From NCBI RefSeq assembly GCF_014805625.2, contig NW_023998470.1, positions 482,887-546,886 of the forward strand: a stretch of 64,000 nucleotides of DNA, written 5' to 3'. The DNA is from Glossina fuscipes. Lineage: Eukaryota > Arthropoda > Insecta > Diptera > Glossinidae. Both the position numbers and the translations under genes were made by a program. The notes beneath the pieces were generated by a model. It saw only the letters and a list, made by a program, of their open reading frames with translations, was not told the DNA's origin and did no database searches. Below are positions 34,161-45,650 of this stretch, piece after piece (positions within the stretch are counted from its first letter, which is position 1; every line of letters begins with the position of its first letter).

Positions 34161-35249
34161 GACGTGCAATCCCTTAAGCCATTTCAAATAAATTATTTTG
34201 GAATTTTGTATTATTAATAATTTTTAAGGAGACGAAGCATTATTTGTGTTTTAGCTTAAAAGGGAAGAAAACAAAACATTTATCCGAGAAATGCTTTAGA
34301 TTTCAAAAGAAATGATTTTAAACTAATTTTGAAATTTTACATGTTTGTGGCATGAAAAGTTTATGCACACACATACAAATGTATGCGGCTACGCACACAT
34401 AACTATGAATATATGAATATATGTAAATATGTGAGGAATGCATAATTTGCCTAGAAATGTTGAAATTGCTCTTAGTAGAAGAAATATCAGGACAAAAAGC
34501 GAACATATATACGCATATACGTATAGAAAACACACCTAACATAATAGACTGTATTGTGTATTGTGTTCTGTGGTAAATATTTTCAAGATTTTTCTCTGTA
34601 AAAGTAAACGAAAAAGAAACACAAACACGAAAACACAAATTCTTCCTATATTCTCTCAACTTTTGATGATAATAATGATGATAATATGATTTTGTGAACA
34701 TGATTATAAGGATAAGTTTTTTTTTTGTTTCTCTTCTTATTTAGTTTTTACAGTTTGTTTTCATTTTTATTTCTCTCATCTTCATCCCTCTGTGGTTTGG
34801 GGTAACACGTCTCTATACATTCGTGTCCAGTAATGAAAGGTGTTAATAAAGTGCTTTTGTATTTTGTCATTTTCATGCATGCATGCACTAACGATTTTGT
34901 AATAGTGCGTGTGCTTCTTTTTAATGAATGAGATATTTAAACAAGTTTTTTTCCTTTTTTTTCCCAAAGATTTTTGTGGAAGAAAACTTTAATGAAGAAA
35001 TTTTATTGCAATTCTTTTTTTTTTTACTCAGGAATAATAAAGACGTAAGGAACTAGTTATCAATAAATTTGCGATAAGTCTATATAGTATTTTTCAATGT
35101 CTTTCTCTCGGGTTTTTTTAAAGTTTCACAAGAGAAAAATTTTTTTTTTGCGAATTTTTACCTAATTTATAAAAACGTGTTAATCTTTAGGTTAAAAAAA
35201 AGTTTTTTGGTTCCAGCTTTTTATTCCAATTTTTGCGACCATGAGCTTT
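34161..35249. other. AT-rich spacer, no gene seen
   Basis: A 127-codon minus-strand frame (34318-34701) crosses TA/CA-rich DNA without a recognisable domain. A GATAATGAT-type run lies near 34667. No gene is called. Confidence 0.45.
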
Positions 35250-35490
35250 CCATGAGCCTTTTATGACAGACTGTGAAATGGACAGATGGTCACGGTTAAA
35301 GCAATTTAGCTGCTTGCACTGTGTACTCTGTGTTCCAATATCATACGGTAGATAAAAAACAGAAGGACGGACAGGGGTTGACTAAACCCATTCAGCACTT
35401 TACATTGCAAAACAACAAACAACAGATAAGCAAGCGGAGAGAAGGACGGACGGATCGAACGCTGGATGCCTGAACGAAGTTAGTTTCTTG
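35250..35490 (+). repeat. Family B-like modules
   Basis: Three spaced blocks, 'GACAGACTGTGAAATGGACA' (35266), 'AGAAGGACGGACAGGGG' (35361) and 'GAGAAGGACGGACGGATCG' (about 35439), repeat every 75-95 bp. They resemble the GGACGGACATGG blocks of family B on the plus strand. Confidence 0.4.
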
Positions 35491-35625
35491 CACAAATTAA
35501 GATTGTCTGTGGTGGCTGCCAATTTGAAAGGGAACACATCTTCCTGGCGCCCGCCAAGCGTGCGTGAAAGTGAGACCTGTGGAAACTGTGTTAGTGACAG
35601 TGCGCGTTTCTTTGCTCATTTTCGT
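35491..35625. other. GC-elevated patch of unknown origin
   Basis: 'TTCCTGGCGCCCGCCAAGCG' and 'TGACAGTGCGCG' stand out from AT-rich surroundings. No frame or known motif was found. It may be a retroelement leader or a buried regulatory element. Confidence 0.3.
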
Positions 35626-36641
35626 TAAGTAATGAGACAGCTTTACATGACTGGTGCATTGTACGCACTTGATGGTGAACTCATAAACGCGTATGGGTGC
35701 TTGAAAGCGAAAATTCTATCGAAACTTTTTATTTTTCCTTACTTAACTTTCACCCAAGATTAAAGAAATTAATAGAAAGAGAAATAAAAATGACTTGAAA
35801 ACATCAATTCGTACTTTGCTCAAATGTCTAGCCATCTGTAAGTTTCAAAATAAAAATGGCATGCAAGCTACTCGAGCAAAACTTCTGGTTAATTTTTCTT
35901 TTTTTCTTGCTGCCAAAACCCGTTCTTTAATCATAAATCATTTATTCGATTGATTTAGTATCCTATGCTTTCCACCTATGGAATAGAAAGCATTATGGTC
36001 ACGTAGAGACCTTTCGAAAGAACTTCTCTTTACACGAGAGTCATTCTTTTGATCTCGGGGGGTTTTAAGTTTTTATTTAACTCCTTTTCAAATTAAGTTC
36101 GTACCGTTGCATTGTGATTTTTAGGTTAACCTAAGTTCTATTTACAATGTTTAGGAGATCTATTTAGCTAGCAAAAGCGATTTAGTCCCTCTCAGCCCCT
36201 CGCTGTCTATGAAAGGTATATAGTAAAAAGGATTGGTTTAATTTATGTAGATGTTGTGCGTAGAATATTAATAACCTTTGATTCGTATTTGATTTAATTG
36301 TATTCGTAGCATATGAACTCATTGCTTCGCGGTAAAAAGAACGTAAAATAATTTGCCTTAATTTATACACATCTATGTACTAGACGGATATGTGCACAGT
36401 ATATGGAAGTTTCTCTGCCAATGCCTATGCCTATGCTATTCATCCGTCAGTTTTCAGTTATCGTTTAAAGGCAATCATTTAGAGATTCATTCATTTGGTT
36501 GTCCCATTGTTAGATATCTCTCGCTTTGTTTTCTTTGCTATGTTATGTTTAGATATCCATGAATGTTTAGTTTGCGAAAAGTTCGTTACCATTTTAAGAT
36601 TTGTATGCTGTTCTAGTAATTTGAATGACACTCCATTCAAT
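35626..36641. other. AT-rich spacer, no gene seen
   Basis: No supported feature. Confidence 0.5.
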
Positions 36642-36667
36642 TTTTTGTTGTTGTTGTTGTTGTTGCT
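36642..36667 (+). repeat. (TTG)n run
   Basis: Seven to eight TTG units inside a Leu/Phe-rich open frame (36495-36884). The frame has no domain and is compositional. Confidence 0.85.
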
Positions 36668-37046
36668 TTTAGTTTTATTTTTACTTTTTATCTCTTTTGT
36701 TTATAAAAAGTTGAAAGATTTTCTATTCCTTGCTTGTTGTGTTGTTGCTTTATTGTGCTTGTACGTATTTTGCTTATTTCAATTTACTTCAAATAACATA
36801 ACGCTTGAGTTGTTGTGCAATTTTGTTGGTTGTTCTCAAATTTTTCTTATTTTTGCATTTATGCATTTTACTGTTGACTTTTGACTTTTACCACTCGTTT
36901 GATTTTTTCTTTTTCTCAATTTTTTTTCTGTTTTCTTTCTTTTTTTCGTTTTTTTCTTCTTCTTCTTTGCTAAGCAAGGAAAAACAATAAAAAAATGAAA
37001 AAAAGAAATTGTTGTCTTAAGATAAACTTAAATATCCTTAAGATAC

Positions 37047-37090
37047 TTGTTGTTGTTGTTGTTGTTGTTGTTGTCATTGTTGTTATTATT
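37047..37090 (+). repeat. (TTG)n/(TTA)n run
   Basis: About nine TTG units, then 'TCATTGTTGTTATTATTATT'. TTG/CAA triplet runs like this are typical of fly introns. Confidence 0.9.
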
Positions 37091-38544
37091 ATTATCGTTG
37101 TTGTTATTCTAACTTTCATGCCACAAAGTTTCAAGCAGCAGCATATTAAACATAAATCTAGCTGAGTAAGCAACCAACTAGCAAGCATGCAAGAAGCATT
37201 AAAAATCAAAAGGAAGCGTACAACGTAAGAGTTTTCAGTAAACAGATGGCAACGTAGCTCAACTCTTATATAAGCATATTCTTTCCTTTAATATTTTTCT
37301 TTAATGTTTTTCATTTCTTTGCTTTTATTCTCTTTTTATTTAAGTTTATTTCAAAGTCAGCCAATAAAATATTCAGTTAAATAATTGCTCAACTTATATA
37401 TAAGTTATTATTCTCGTTTCTGTTGTTGTTTTGTTTTTACTATTGTCGTTTCGTTATTATGAAAGGCAAAGTGCTTGGATTTGTTCGCCTGCATGTATAT
37501 TCAAAAAAAGTTATCCTTCAAGTGAAATGATTCAATTGTATTGTTGTTGTTGTTGTCGTTCTCTTTTAACTCTCATTTTTTTTAACCGCTTATGCTTGGC
37601 TTCGTTTTTTGTTCTTTCCATTTTTCTCAACTTAAAGTTGTGATAATTTAAAAAAAGAATTCTTTTCATTACAGTAGTTGTTCAGCGTACTACGTTGACA
37701 GCTTTACTAGTGACTTTTGTTCTTGACTTTTATTTATTTTTTCAATTTTAATTTTATTTAATTCACGAAAAGAAAATACATTAAACAACGCATTAAAACT
37801 ATAAAATAAAGCAAAGGAGTTTTACGAATAAAAGAAGATAACTTTTTTTTTTACACTACGCCTGCTTATCAAGATTGTGCATAATAAACTTTTTGAATTT
37901 CTGGAGTTCGCGATTACAAGTTTTATATTCACTGCAAGAGTCGTTCAGAAACTTCGTCGCCTAAAAATTCTTCGGCATCAATGCCGCTTTACGTTATAAA
38001 CTTTTTGAGACTTTACGAGGATATCAAACATAAAATAATTCTGCCTTCCGGTCTCTATATGCGAAATTTTTTCCAACTATGAAAGTGCGCACATGCAGGA
38101 ATCCATCCTTTAACCGTTTTAATAATGTTTGCATCTTGCAATTGGGTCATAAAAAGTTCAGCAGCTCAGTGATTCAATTCATTGCTTCAATGACAAGTTA
38201 ATTCCTCCTTCGTTAAACTAGACCTTCTGTAAATTTTACATATAACTTATGCAGAAGGTTTGACATTCTCTTAATTACGGTTGTATCCGATCTGATTACA
38301 ATCATTAAACACCATTTGCTGTGCATTCCAAAAACTGTACATCCATAACAAGCTTTAACGAGTTGGATCACTTTCTCCCCTTGCATACTGGACAATTAAG
38401 CTTCAATCACTTTTAGATTTTTCTACCGCGACTCACGATCGTAGCGATAAGCTAAAGCCTCGTCCATTATTACAAATTGAGAGGGCCAAGGTCTCTTTTG
38501 TTCCCTTTCAGATAAATCAAATAATATTTTTTGATCAGATCATC
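37091..38544. other. AT-rich spacer, no recognised gene
   Basis: Another short TTG run lies at about 37540-37558. A 60-codon minus-strand frame at 38213-38395 gives an ordinary-looking peptide but no motif. No gene is called. Confidence 0.45.
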
Positions 38545-38984
38545 ATGACGACATTACGACAGATCGATTCAAATGCGATGCCTAGGGTCTTAGTTGATCA
38601 AACCAACTTAATATACGAACTTAAAATACCAAATGAAGAATGTAATCAAGAAAATTTTCGATCGTTCTTGAGCATGATAACTCCTTACCTTAATATACTA
38701 ACGTTTAGACGTTTAACGTTTGGATCTGTCGCATTAACCTAAAGTATTCGTTATACTTTCCTCTTAACCTTTTTGTAAAATAAATATTTGATCATTACAG
38801 GAGATGTACGAAGTATTTTAAAATCAACAAGACACATGTACCTTAGTCAGTTGAATCATTTACTATCCCGTTTTGGAATTAAGAAAAAAAAAAGGCGGGT
38901 TCTGTTAAATCAGCTTCTAAAAAGGCGCTACAGTCTACTGCAGGGATCAACAATACCGATTCTTATACCATAGATCTCCCTATA
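38545..38984. other. Spacer with one ordinary-looking short frame
   Basis: The plus-strand frame 38545-38742 (65 codons) includes 'EECNQENFRSFLSMITPYLN'. This vaguely resembles the N-terminal segment of Harbinger-type transposases ('Y..FLRM....F..LL..I.P'), but too little is left to call it. No other feature. Confidence 0.2.
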
Positions 38985-39215
38985 ACACGCACTCATATAA
39001 AACGGATTTCTGAACCAAGGTGGAAAAATTGTAATCGTGTTTGCATAACACGCTAAAAAGATGCCCGTATAATATGGTAAAAGAGTGTGACAGAAAATAT
39101 GCCTACATTTGTCTCTTGCTTTTTGAAAAACATTCATCCGACAGTCATAAAAGTTGTCATGCTTGCTTATTGATTATTAAGGAAGTTATTTTAGGTATAA
39201 AAAGTAACACAACCG
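38985..39215 (+). repeat. Interspersed repeat family C, copy 2
   Basis: 'GCATAACACGCTAAAAAGAT' + 'CCGTATAATATGGTAAAAG' (39042-39082), and 'ATTGATTATTAAGGAAGTTA' about 90 bp later, match 27.59-27.85 kb. The internal gap is shorter here, so a deletion or insertion separates the two copies. Upstream 'CCCTATAACACGCACTC' (38980s) repeats the same 'TATAACACGC' word. Confidence 0.6.
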
Positions 39216-42053
39216 CTTTAGGCATGGGCTCATATGTTTCTATAATCTAAGTAATTCGTAGGCCTACTGTATCTCGAATATTATATCACGGAAGTGTGGT
39301 ATAGCTAGCCCTTTATGACCAAGAAAGAGTCCCCCTTCTACCTCAATTTGCGTTTTCATTTAACCGCTCAGAGCGTGTAGCGCATATTTTCTGGTGATTA
39401 GGATGAGAGGTGTTCACCACATTGCGCAACGAATCGCTTCAACAGGCAAAACTCACCGCTTTTTCGGGGGTTGTAATATAGCTCGCCTTCAATTTTTCGT
39501 AGCATTGTTATGTGGAAGGTAAAATTGCTTATGGTATGCAAATTTTCTAGTGAGCATTGTTAGGATTGGTGACTCTCTTTCAACAGGTATGATTGTGTCT
39601 TATTATTGTTATGATTAACGTAAGATCACTTGTCGAATGCAAATATTCTGCTGTTTAGCATGACGCTTATTAACTTTGTCAGGTCCCTCTTTCGAATTTC
39701 CGCAGCGATATTATGTTTAACACGAATTTAGTTCTTGAATGCCTATGGGATGCTCGCTACATCTTTCAGGGTAAGATTAGCTGGTGAGTGGAAATTGTCT
39801 TCCATTACATATTTTTGCTACTATTAATGTCATTCGTGTATTAGGCTAGAGAGTCTCCGAAAAATAAATTGTCTCATTTTGAGATGACACGCTTTTGTTT
39901 GCGTTACATTCCAGTACCATGCTACTGAATGAATGAAGAGAATAAATAATTATCATTGCGAAGCAAATTTTGAGAGAAGCTAGGCTCAGGCCATTCAGTG
40001 GAGATATTTTAAATGTGCATCCTTCATTTTATATTTTGATTTAAACTGTGCTACTGCCTTGCAAATCCATGGACAATGACAGTTCTGTTCACTTGGTTTT
40101 TAAGCCTATTTTCATTCAATGCGCAACTGAAAAAATCAATCGAATTTATTCAAGCAACTTAACGCATTTACCTCGGAATGCAGCTGTATCCGCTACGCAT
40201 GTATGTATTGAACAGAATAGCTGAGTATGTCATAGATATTTAAAGTGTTTTAATTATTTTATGAAATGAGTTGAACAGATATGAAGGAAAATTTATATAT
40301 TCGTTGATTATTCGCTTCACAACCCCACGCAAATAACGTTCTCGAACGTTTGATAAGCTTTCGTGCGGCATAAATATAGTCTGCGTTTTGCAAATAAACG
40401 ATTTTTCATTTTCGCATATAAGACCATGAAATTAAAATTATTTGCAGAGAAAAGCATTTAGAATTATTTGCTCTTTTTTTGTTTTCATTTTAATTTCTGT
40501 TTGCGGCTTCTCTATAATTAGGGACTTTGATGTAGATGGCGCAATGAGTTAATTCAAATATTTGGTATAAAAAAAAAAAAAAAAATAATAAAAATAAAAA
40601 AAAAGCAAAATGTTATTACCTTTAATTGGTGGAGTATTTTGGCCGTTATCAGTCGGCTGAAACGTGAAAATTGAAAATAAATAATTAGTTAGAATCTATA
40701 ATTAAATATCGTTAATTATTGCCCAATGAATGGGAGTAATGAGAGCCTTTTCTAGTACAAATATTGAAAAACGTGTCGATTTTGTTATATATTTACTTAG
40801 CAAAAGAAAAAAAAAAAATTAATTTCTAACTTAATTAGACAGGGCTTTGCACATTTATGTATTGTGTTTGATTATGCGAATATATAATCAAGCCTGGATG
40901 ACAATAGCGTGTTTGGAATTGAATTTATATTTACGTCTAACATTTCTTTTGGCGTAAAAGTTAACTCATTCAAAAAGGCGTATTTTTTGGAATACGACCG
41001 TCAGGAATAGGACTTTATTTCTCTCGGTAATAAAAAAAATCCTTTACTATAGAAATCACCCAGTTCAGTCAGTACGTCAGAGGAGCTAATTAAATACAAC
41101 GTGTGCAAAATAAAGTAAAATAAAAATATATAATCAAAATTGACAAACATTTACTCCAAAAATAGATAAAACGGAATATAATGTAAAACACCTTGACTTC
41201 AAAAATGATTACACCTTCCATTTCACCCTTAAAACAATTTCGCCTTACTCGTTTGAATCATTCATAATCATAGAGAAAAACTTGTTGTGAAATAAAATTT
41301 CAAAAAAATCATACGGATTACCTACGTTTGCTAACTTGTGAATCCGCCCATAAACGGAAATTTTTGTAAAACAACCGTCATCTTCCCGCATCTCAGTATC
41401 TTCACACATCAGTTCATACTTTAAAGCTGTTCAATTTCACTTTCAATGTCATTTACACTACAATCGTCCTAATCATTTCTAGAAAATTTCATCCCGTGGA
41501 CCATCTAATAATCATATTCATGTGTTCCCCTTTTTATAAATCACTTTCACTGTCCATAATAACAAAATTTCGTTACCTTCTTTCTCCTGCCTTAGAATTT
41601 ACCATTTCATGGGGCTAAGTTAAAACCAATGCCCAAATTTTATTTTTCTATACTTCAGAGACATTTTTAATTCAAAACAAGCGCTTATCTCGACGATTAC
41701 ATTATTCAGAATGACTGATAATTGCCCATCATTGTCATCGCACAAACGCTATTCAATCCGTGTGGAATAATTTAATAAAAGCTTTCTTTGTTTCAAGTTG
41801 CATTAGGCAAGTATGTCTTTAAACCTTAAAGCCGCTTAAAAACGAGTTTTGCGGGTTCGTAGAGCACAGTTACAAAATTGTTCCTTTGACGCTAGACGTT
41901 ACCACACCATCTAATTTGCAATTCAATAGTAACACTAATTTCTTCGGAAGTGTCCATTTTCGGTTTGTCGGTTTGGCGAACGAGCAAACCGTTATTTAGA
42001 TAAGGCTGCGAAGTTAAATTCGAATTTAAGTAGCAAAGGCACTTACCAACTTT
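39216..42053. other. AT-rich spacer, no gene seen
   Basis: Weak direct repeats of an 'ATGCAAATTTTCTAGTGAG' type recur near 39385, 39537 and 39637. Poly(A) lies at 40569-40585. Otherwise nothing is supported. Confidence 0.45.
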
Positions 42054-42095
42054 CTTAACAGGGCTCTATGCTCGCCGTAACAGAGCTCTGTTAAG
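42054..42095. repeat. 14-bp inverted repeat (hairpin) with 14-nt loop
   Basis: CTTAACAGGGCTCT (42054-42067) pairs with AGAGCTCTGTTAAG (42082-42095), with one G-T-type mismatch. An 'ACCA'/'TGGT' pair extends the stem across a 5-nt bulge. It could be the ends of a collapsed foldback element. Confidence 0.7.
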
Positions 42096-42216
42096 TGGTT
42101 ACGATCAAAGTATGTGGATGTGGGGGGGCTTACTGCGTGCAAATTAGTAAACATAAGTTACTTTTGTTGACACCTTACAAGCCTGTATGAATATAAGTTT
42201 CAACTAAGCTAAACAA

Positions 42217-42522
42217 ATGCTTGCCCCATCTCTTCCACCCTGCAATAATAGATTGAAACTCACTGGTTTGCCTGTCCTTGAAAAAAGTGTTGAAATGTTG
42301 GGTGTAACCTTTGTCTCTAAGCTAATGAAAGGAGATGTTTATTCGCCGGCTATATTAGCCCTTGATGATATTCACAGTAGAATCTCACTACAATGCCATA
42401 CCAATTATGAGTTGTTCAACCCGTTTCGGCTAATGTGTAAAATGTTCAATGTTCACTTCCACTTCCTTGATCTGTCCATGTTGTCCGTTAATAAGGCAAA
42501 AAGAATTATATTGCATAACTAA
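42217..42522 (+). mobile_element. Jockey-type non-LTR retrotransposon, ORF2 C-terminal remnant
   Basis: The frame reads 'LPPCNNRLKLTGLPVLEKS', 'GVTFVSKLMKGDVYSPAI', then 'HTNYELFNPFRLMCKMFN' and a final 'LSVNKAKRIIL'. Insect Jockey/CR1-like elements typically end reverse transcriptase ORF2 with 'LP.Y..RL.L..LP.LE.RR' and 'R.TNY...EP..RMC..FN'. The Tyr after LPP is Cys, the RR after LE is lost, and a small deletion precedes 'HTNY'. The reverse transcriptase catalytic core is absent upstream, so this is a 5'-truncated dead-on-arrival copy. Confidence 0.7.
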
Positions 42523-43907
42523 CTGCTAAACATTTTTGAGTCTTGTACAAATACAAGTAAATTGACACACAATGCTCCTTTGTATTTGAATTCTTCTCAT
42601 TTGTTACTGTTAACAATGTATAAATAAGCACATATTCAGTCATCAATATATGTCCCAGGATTTTAATTTAAGGCTTTGATGAGTTTTGGTGTATATCGTA
42701 TGTTGATCGTATTTTATTATTATTTTGTAGCTTGCATTCGGCTAATGACTTGTTCTTTGGAAGATATTCATATCAAATTTTATGAAATTTAGTATGTAAG
42801 CAGAAACCGAGTAGGGAAAACAGGTCAAGTTTTAGAATCTATTGTGGCCAAACACCGCTGTTCGCCTATATCGCGTGTATCTGTTTGATGGTGAAATGGA
42901 AAATTTTAATTTGCTTCATCAGATGCAGGAGTATGCCTCCAAATCCGACCATATATTGATCGTAACTACTTAACAAAGCTATGTTAGGAAGAAGAAGAAG
43001 GATTGTACGAGTGATGACTTACTGGTCAACGACCGAATTGTTTTTGCCCGCCTGCTTTGCCTTCTCGGCTTCATTATTTATTTTATTTAAAATTGACACT
43101 TTTGCGATCTAATAGAGTCCCGATTGCGATATATTCACTTTTTCAGAAAAAACAGGGGAAACTTTAATTTTTTGCGAATGACGCTTGCACCAATGCGATT
43201 AAATTTCTAGAGCATTCCTTCCGATACGTAAAAGCAGACAGATTTTCCACTCACAATTAACGCGCAGACAGCTTTTTACAATCTTTTCCACCTATGGTAC
43301 TATTCCCGTTAAGTAGTGGTTGGTTTTCTTATCAATGGGGTGCAACTACTAATGTTTTTATTAAGATATCTGTACGTTGCGATTCTGATCGCAAGTGTCA
43401 GCTAAAATGACCTAGATTTGAGAATATTCACAAGCCGATATATATGCTATACGGCACATGATACTATATGAGGCATATGCAAATGTGTGTTTTTAATGAC
43501 CATTATCGGAAAATCACAATACAAGTCGGACTGACCTTGCACATAGTATTCTCCTTAAGCAGGTCCCCGAAGGTGAATTCTTTAGATATCTCTCTTATTT
43601 CTCTATCAACAACTCGTGATAAGTAAAATAGGGCTCGTGTATTGCCCAGGATGAGGCGTAAGGTTGTCGTTAACGAAAAACGAGTTTTCTTGAAGGAATG
43701 TGTTCAGAAACTTTTTCAAACAACAGTTGTTTGTCTTCGTTTCATTATAGAGATGTAGATATGATATTTCATGTACTCCTTTAAGTTTGGCTTATAATAA
43801 ACTTCAATTTTGCATGTTTCATGGCTTAGAAGCTTTTAAAAAAATATTCCACATTTTTAGCAACAGTTTTTCGAAGAATGAGCCTTAGATCTCTTGAAAT
43901 AGAGTTG
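42523..43907. other. AT-rich spacer, no gene seen
   Basis: The first 100 bp may be the 3' UTR of the Jockey-type fragment. No other supported feature. Confidence 0.45.
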
Positions 43908-44216
43908 AAGGGTAAAAGAGGCTAGAGGATATAAGGCATATTAAGAGTTAGGTGAAGTGGTTACAGGACAAAAGAAGCTAAATATGGCTAAAGGAGCTGG
44001 AAAGACTAAGCAAGACTGAAAGGAATTAAAGGGGTAAAGGGACCGGAATGACTAAGTTGGACTAAAAGAGATTAAAGGGGCTAAAGTGACTGAAAGGACT
44101 AAAGAGACTAAGAAGACTAACGGCGCTAAAAGGACTAAAGAGGCTAAATGGACTGAAGGGCGTTGAAAGGGGCTAACAGAACTTTAAGGTAGCTCAAAGA
44201 AGCTTTAAGGCATTAA
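43908..44216 (+). repeat. 9-bp minisatellite, unit about GGACTAAAG
   Basis: Near 44090-44160 the text reads as consecutive 9-mers: GGACTAAAG, AGACTAAGA, AGACTAACG, GCGCTAAAA, GGACTAAAG, AGGCTAAAT, GGACTGAAG. More diverged units extend on both sides for about 300 bp. One strand is purine-rich with a TAA in almost every unit, so it cannot code in that frame. Confidence 0.85.
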
Positions 44217-45299
44217 AATTATTAAAGGAGAAGAGAAGAAGACCAAATTAAGAACAAAAAATATATATGCGGGAAGCAAGGTTGAAATGGTTCCATGTAG
44301 AATTAGATTTTGCCCTCACTTGCTGACTTACATTTTACTTTTATCAGATAAAGAAGTTGAAGTCTTGTGTAAGGTTATCTAAAGTTCGTTTTAAATTCTC
44401 TTTTGAACCGCTATTCTCTTTTGATAAGTTATTTAAACAGAATTAAAATGTTATTAAGACTTTTGTTTTTTGCATTTAAATGATTATATCGAATCACAAA
44501 AAAAAAGCCTACCTTTAAAGAACGTTAAAAATACGATTTAATTTCATGAATGAAATGAAAGCGAAATTAATTTATGTTTTGTATATATTTTATTAACATT
44601 TTTCCTCCACATACATGGCAACTTAACCTAATATTTCTGTTTTCGCAGGCAACAACTGTGTTTTTTACATATTTGCTCTTATTGTTGTTGATGTTGCTTT
44701 TTTTTTTTTTTTCTAAAAAATAATTGTAATTTATGTTTATTGTTGCTATAAATTTGCATAAATGTGTAGATAATAAAATTTACAAAATTTGCGTAGAAAT
44801 TTTTCTCTCTCTCTCTCTTTCTTTGTCGTTCTCCGCATCGTTTTCTTCAACCACACGAGTTGATAGAGATGTTAATGCATTAATGTACAAAATTCTTTAC
44901 AAATAATTTATACAAAATAATTAATATTTGTGGAAAGAGCGTAAGTGAAAATTTTTAAATATTTTAAAAATATGTATGTATTCGTCTACGTGTAGAAGGG
45001 CGGATTATTGTAATATTACAATAGTTATCTCTATATCTTTTCGGTGTTTGATGTTATTACAACTATTATAAAATAATTCATACATGTTTTTAATAAATTT
45101 ATCGATATTTTGACTCGTTTATGAATTTCTAAATCATTTTCATTCTATAATCATGAAAAGTTATTATTCAGTAAAAGACGACCAGTTAGCTGGACTAGTT
45201 TTTAGTTTTATCACTATATACACAAGCAGGACGCATTTAAATTTGTTGCATGAGTGCGACATACTTGATGTCCTCTATATCAATGGCTCTATGACATTC
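44217..45299. other. AT-rich spacer, no gene seen
   Basis: Poly(T) at about 44698-44712 and a short (CT)n run at 44804-44818. No gene was seen. Confidence 0.5.
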
Positions 45300-45650
45300 A
45301 GGAATTTATTAAGAATTGTTTCAACAAAAGGTGACTTTTTTAATCAGTCACGCAATGAAGTCATTTTTCGGTTGGCGGAAAATACATGCCATAGTATCAA
45401 TTCCAGGTCAAAAAAAAATTATTCAATACTGTTCGGTAACATACACTCATTCATTGTTATGGGGTGGAATCACCACCATTATCGAAAGAGGTATCACCCA
45501 GTTACATCCTCAGGACAAAAATCACACCAAACGCTCATTCTTTACGGTTGGTGAGAAAATGATCGTCTTCACGAAGAATAGTTTGGTTTTGAAAATCATA
45601 AATTTGATCCCGTTTTCCAGAACTCAATAAGCGAACGTAGCGTATTTATC
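45300..45650 (-). mobile_element. Possible Tc1/mariner-like transposase remnant (weak)
   Basis: On the minus strand 45495-45538 reads 'MSVWCDFCPEDVTG'. Some insect IS630/Tc1/mariner transposases carry '.VTVWCGFW..G.IGPYFF' between catalytic aspartates. A further 'FFFDLEL' piece in another frame could match the next conserved block. Several stops and frame changes intervene, and no second catalytic motif is convincing. The overlapping plus-strand frames (45153-45554 and 45316-45630) show no domain and are probably shadows of this remnant. Confidence 0.3.

Noticed and set aside
33737..34187. Minus-strand Ser-Leu repeat frames up to 120 codons
   Set aside because: They are direct translations of the GAGA/GATA microsatellite, in several frames at once.
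36495..36884. 129-codon hydrophobic plus-strand frame that looks like a membrane protein
   Set aside because: Hydrophobicity comes from T-rich DNA and a (TTG)n run; no start context, signal or conserved motif.
45153..45630. Plus-strand frames of 133 and 104 codons, one containing 'LLWGGIT'
   Set aside because: The match to Tc1-type 'VWGG' is too short and in a mixed frame; the minus strand gives a slightly better, still weak, transposase resemblance.
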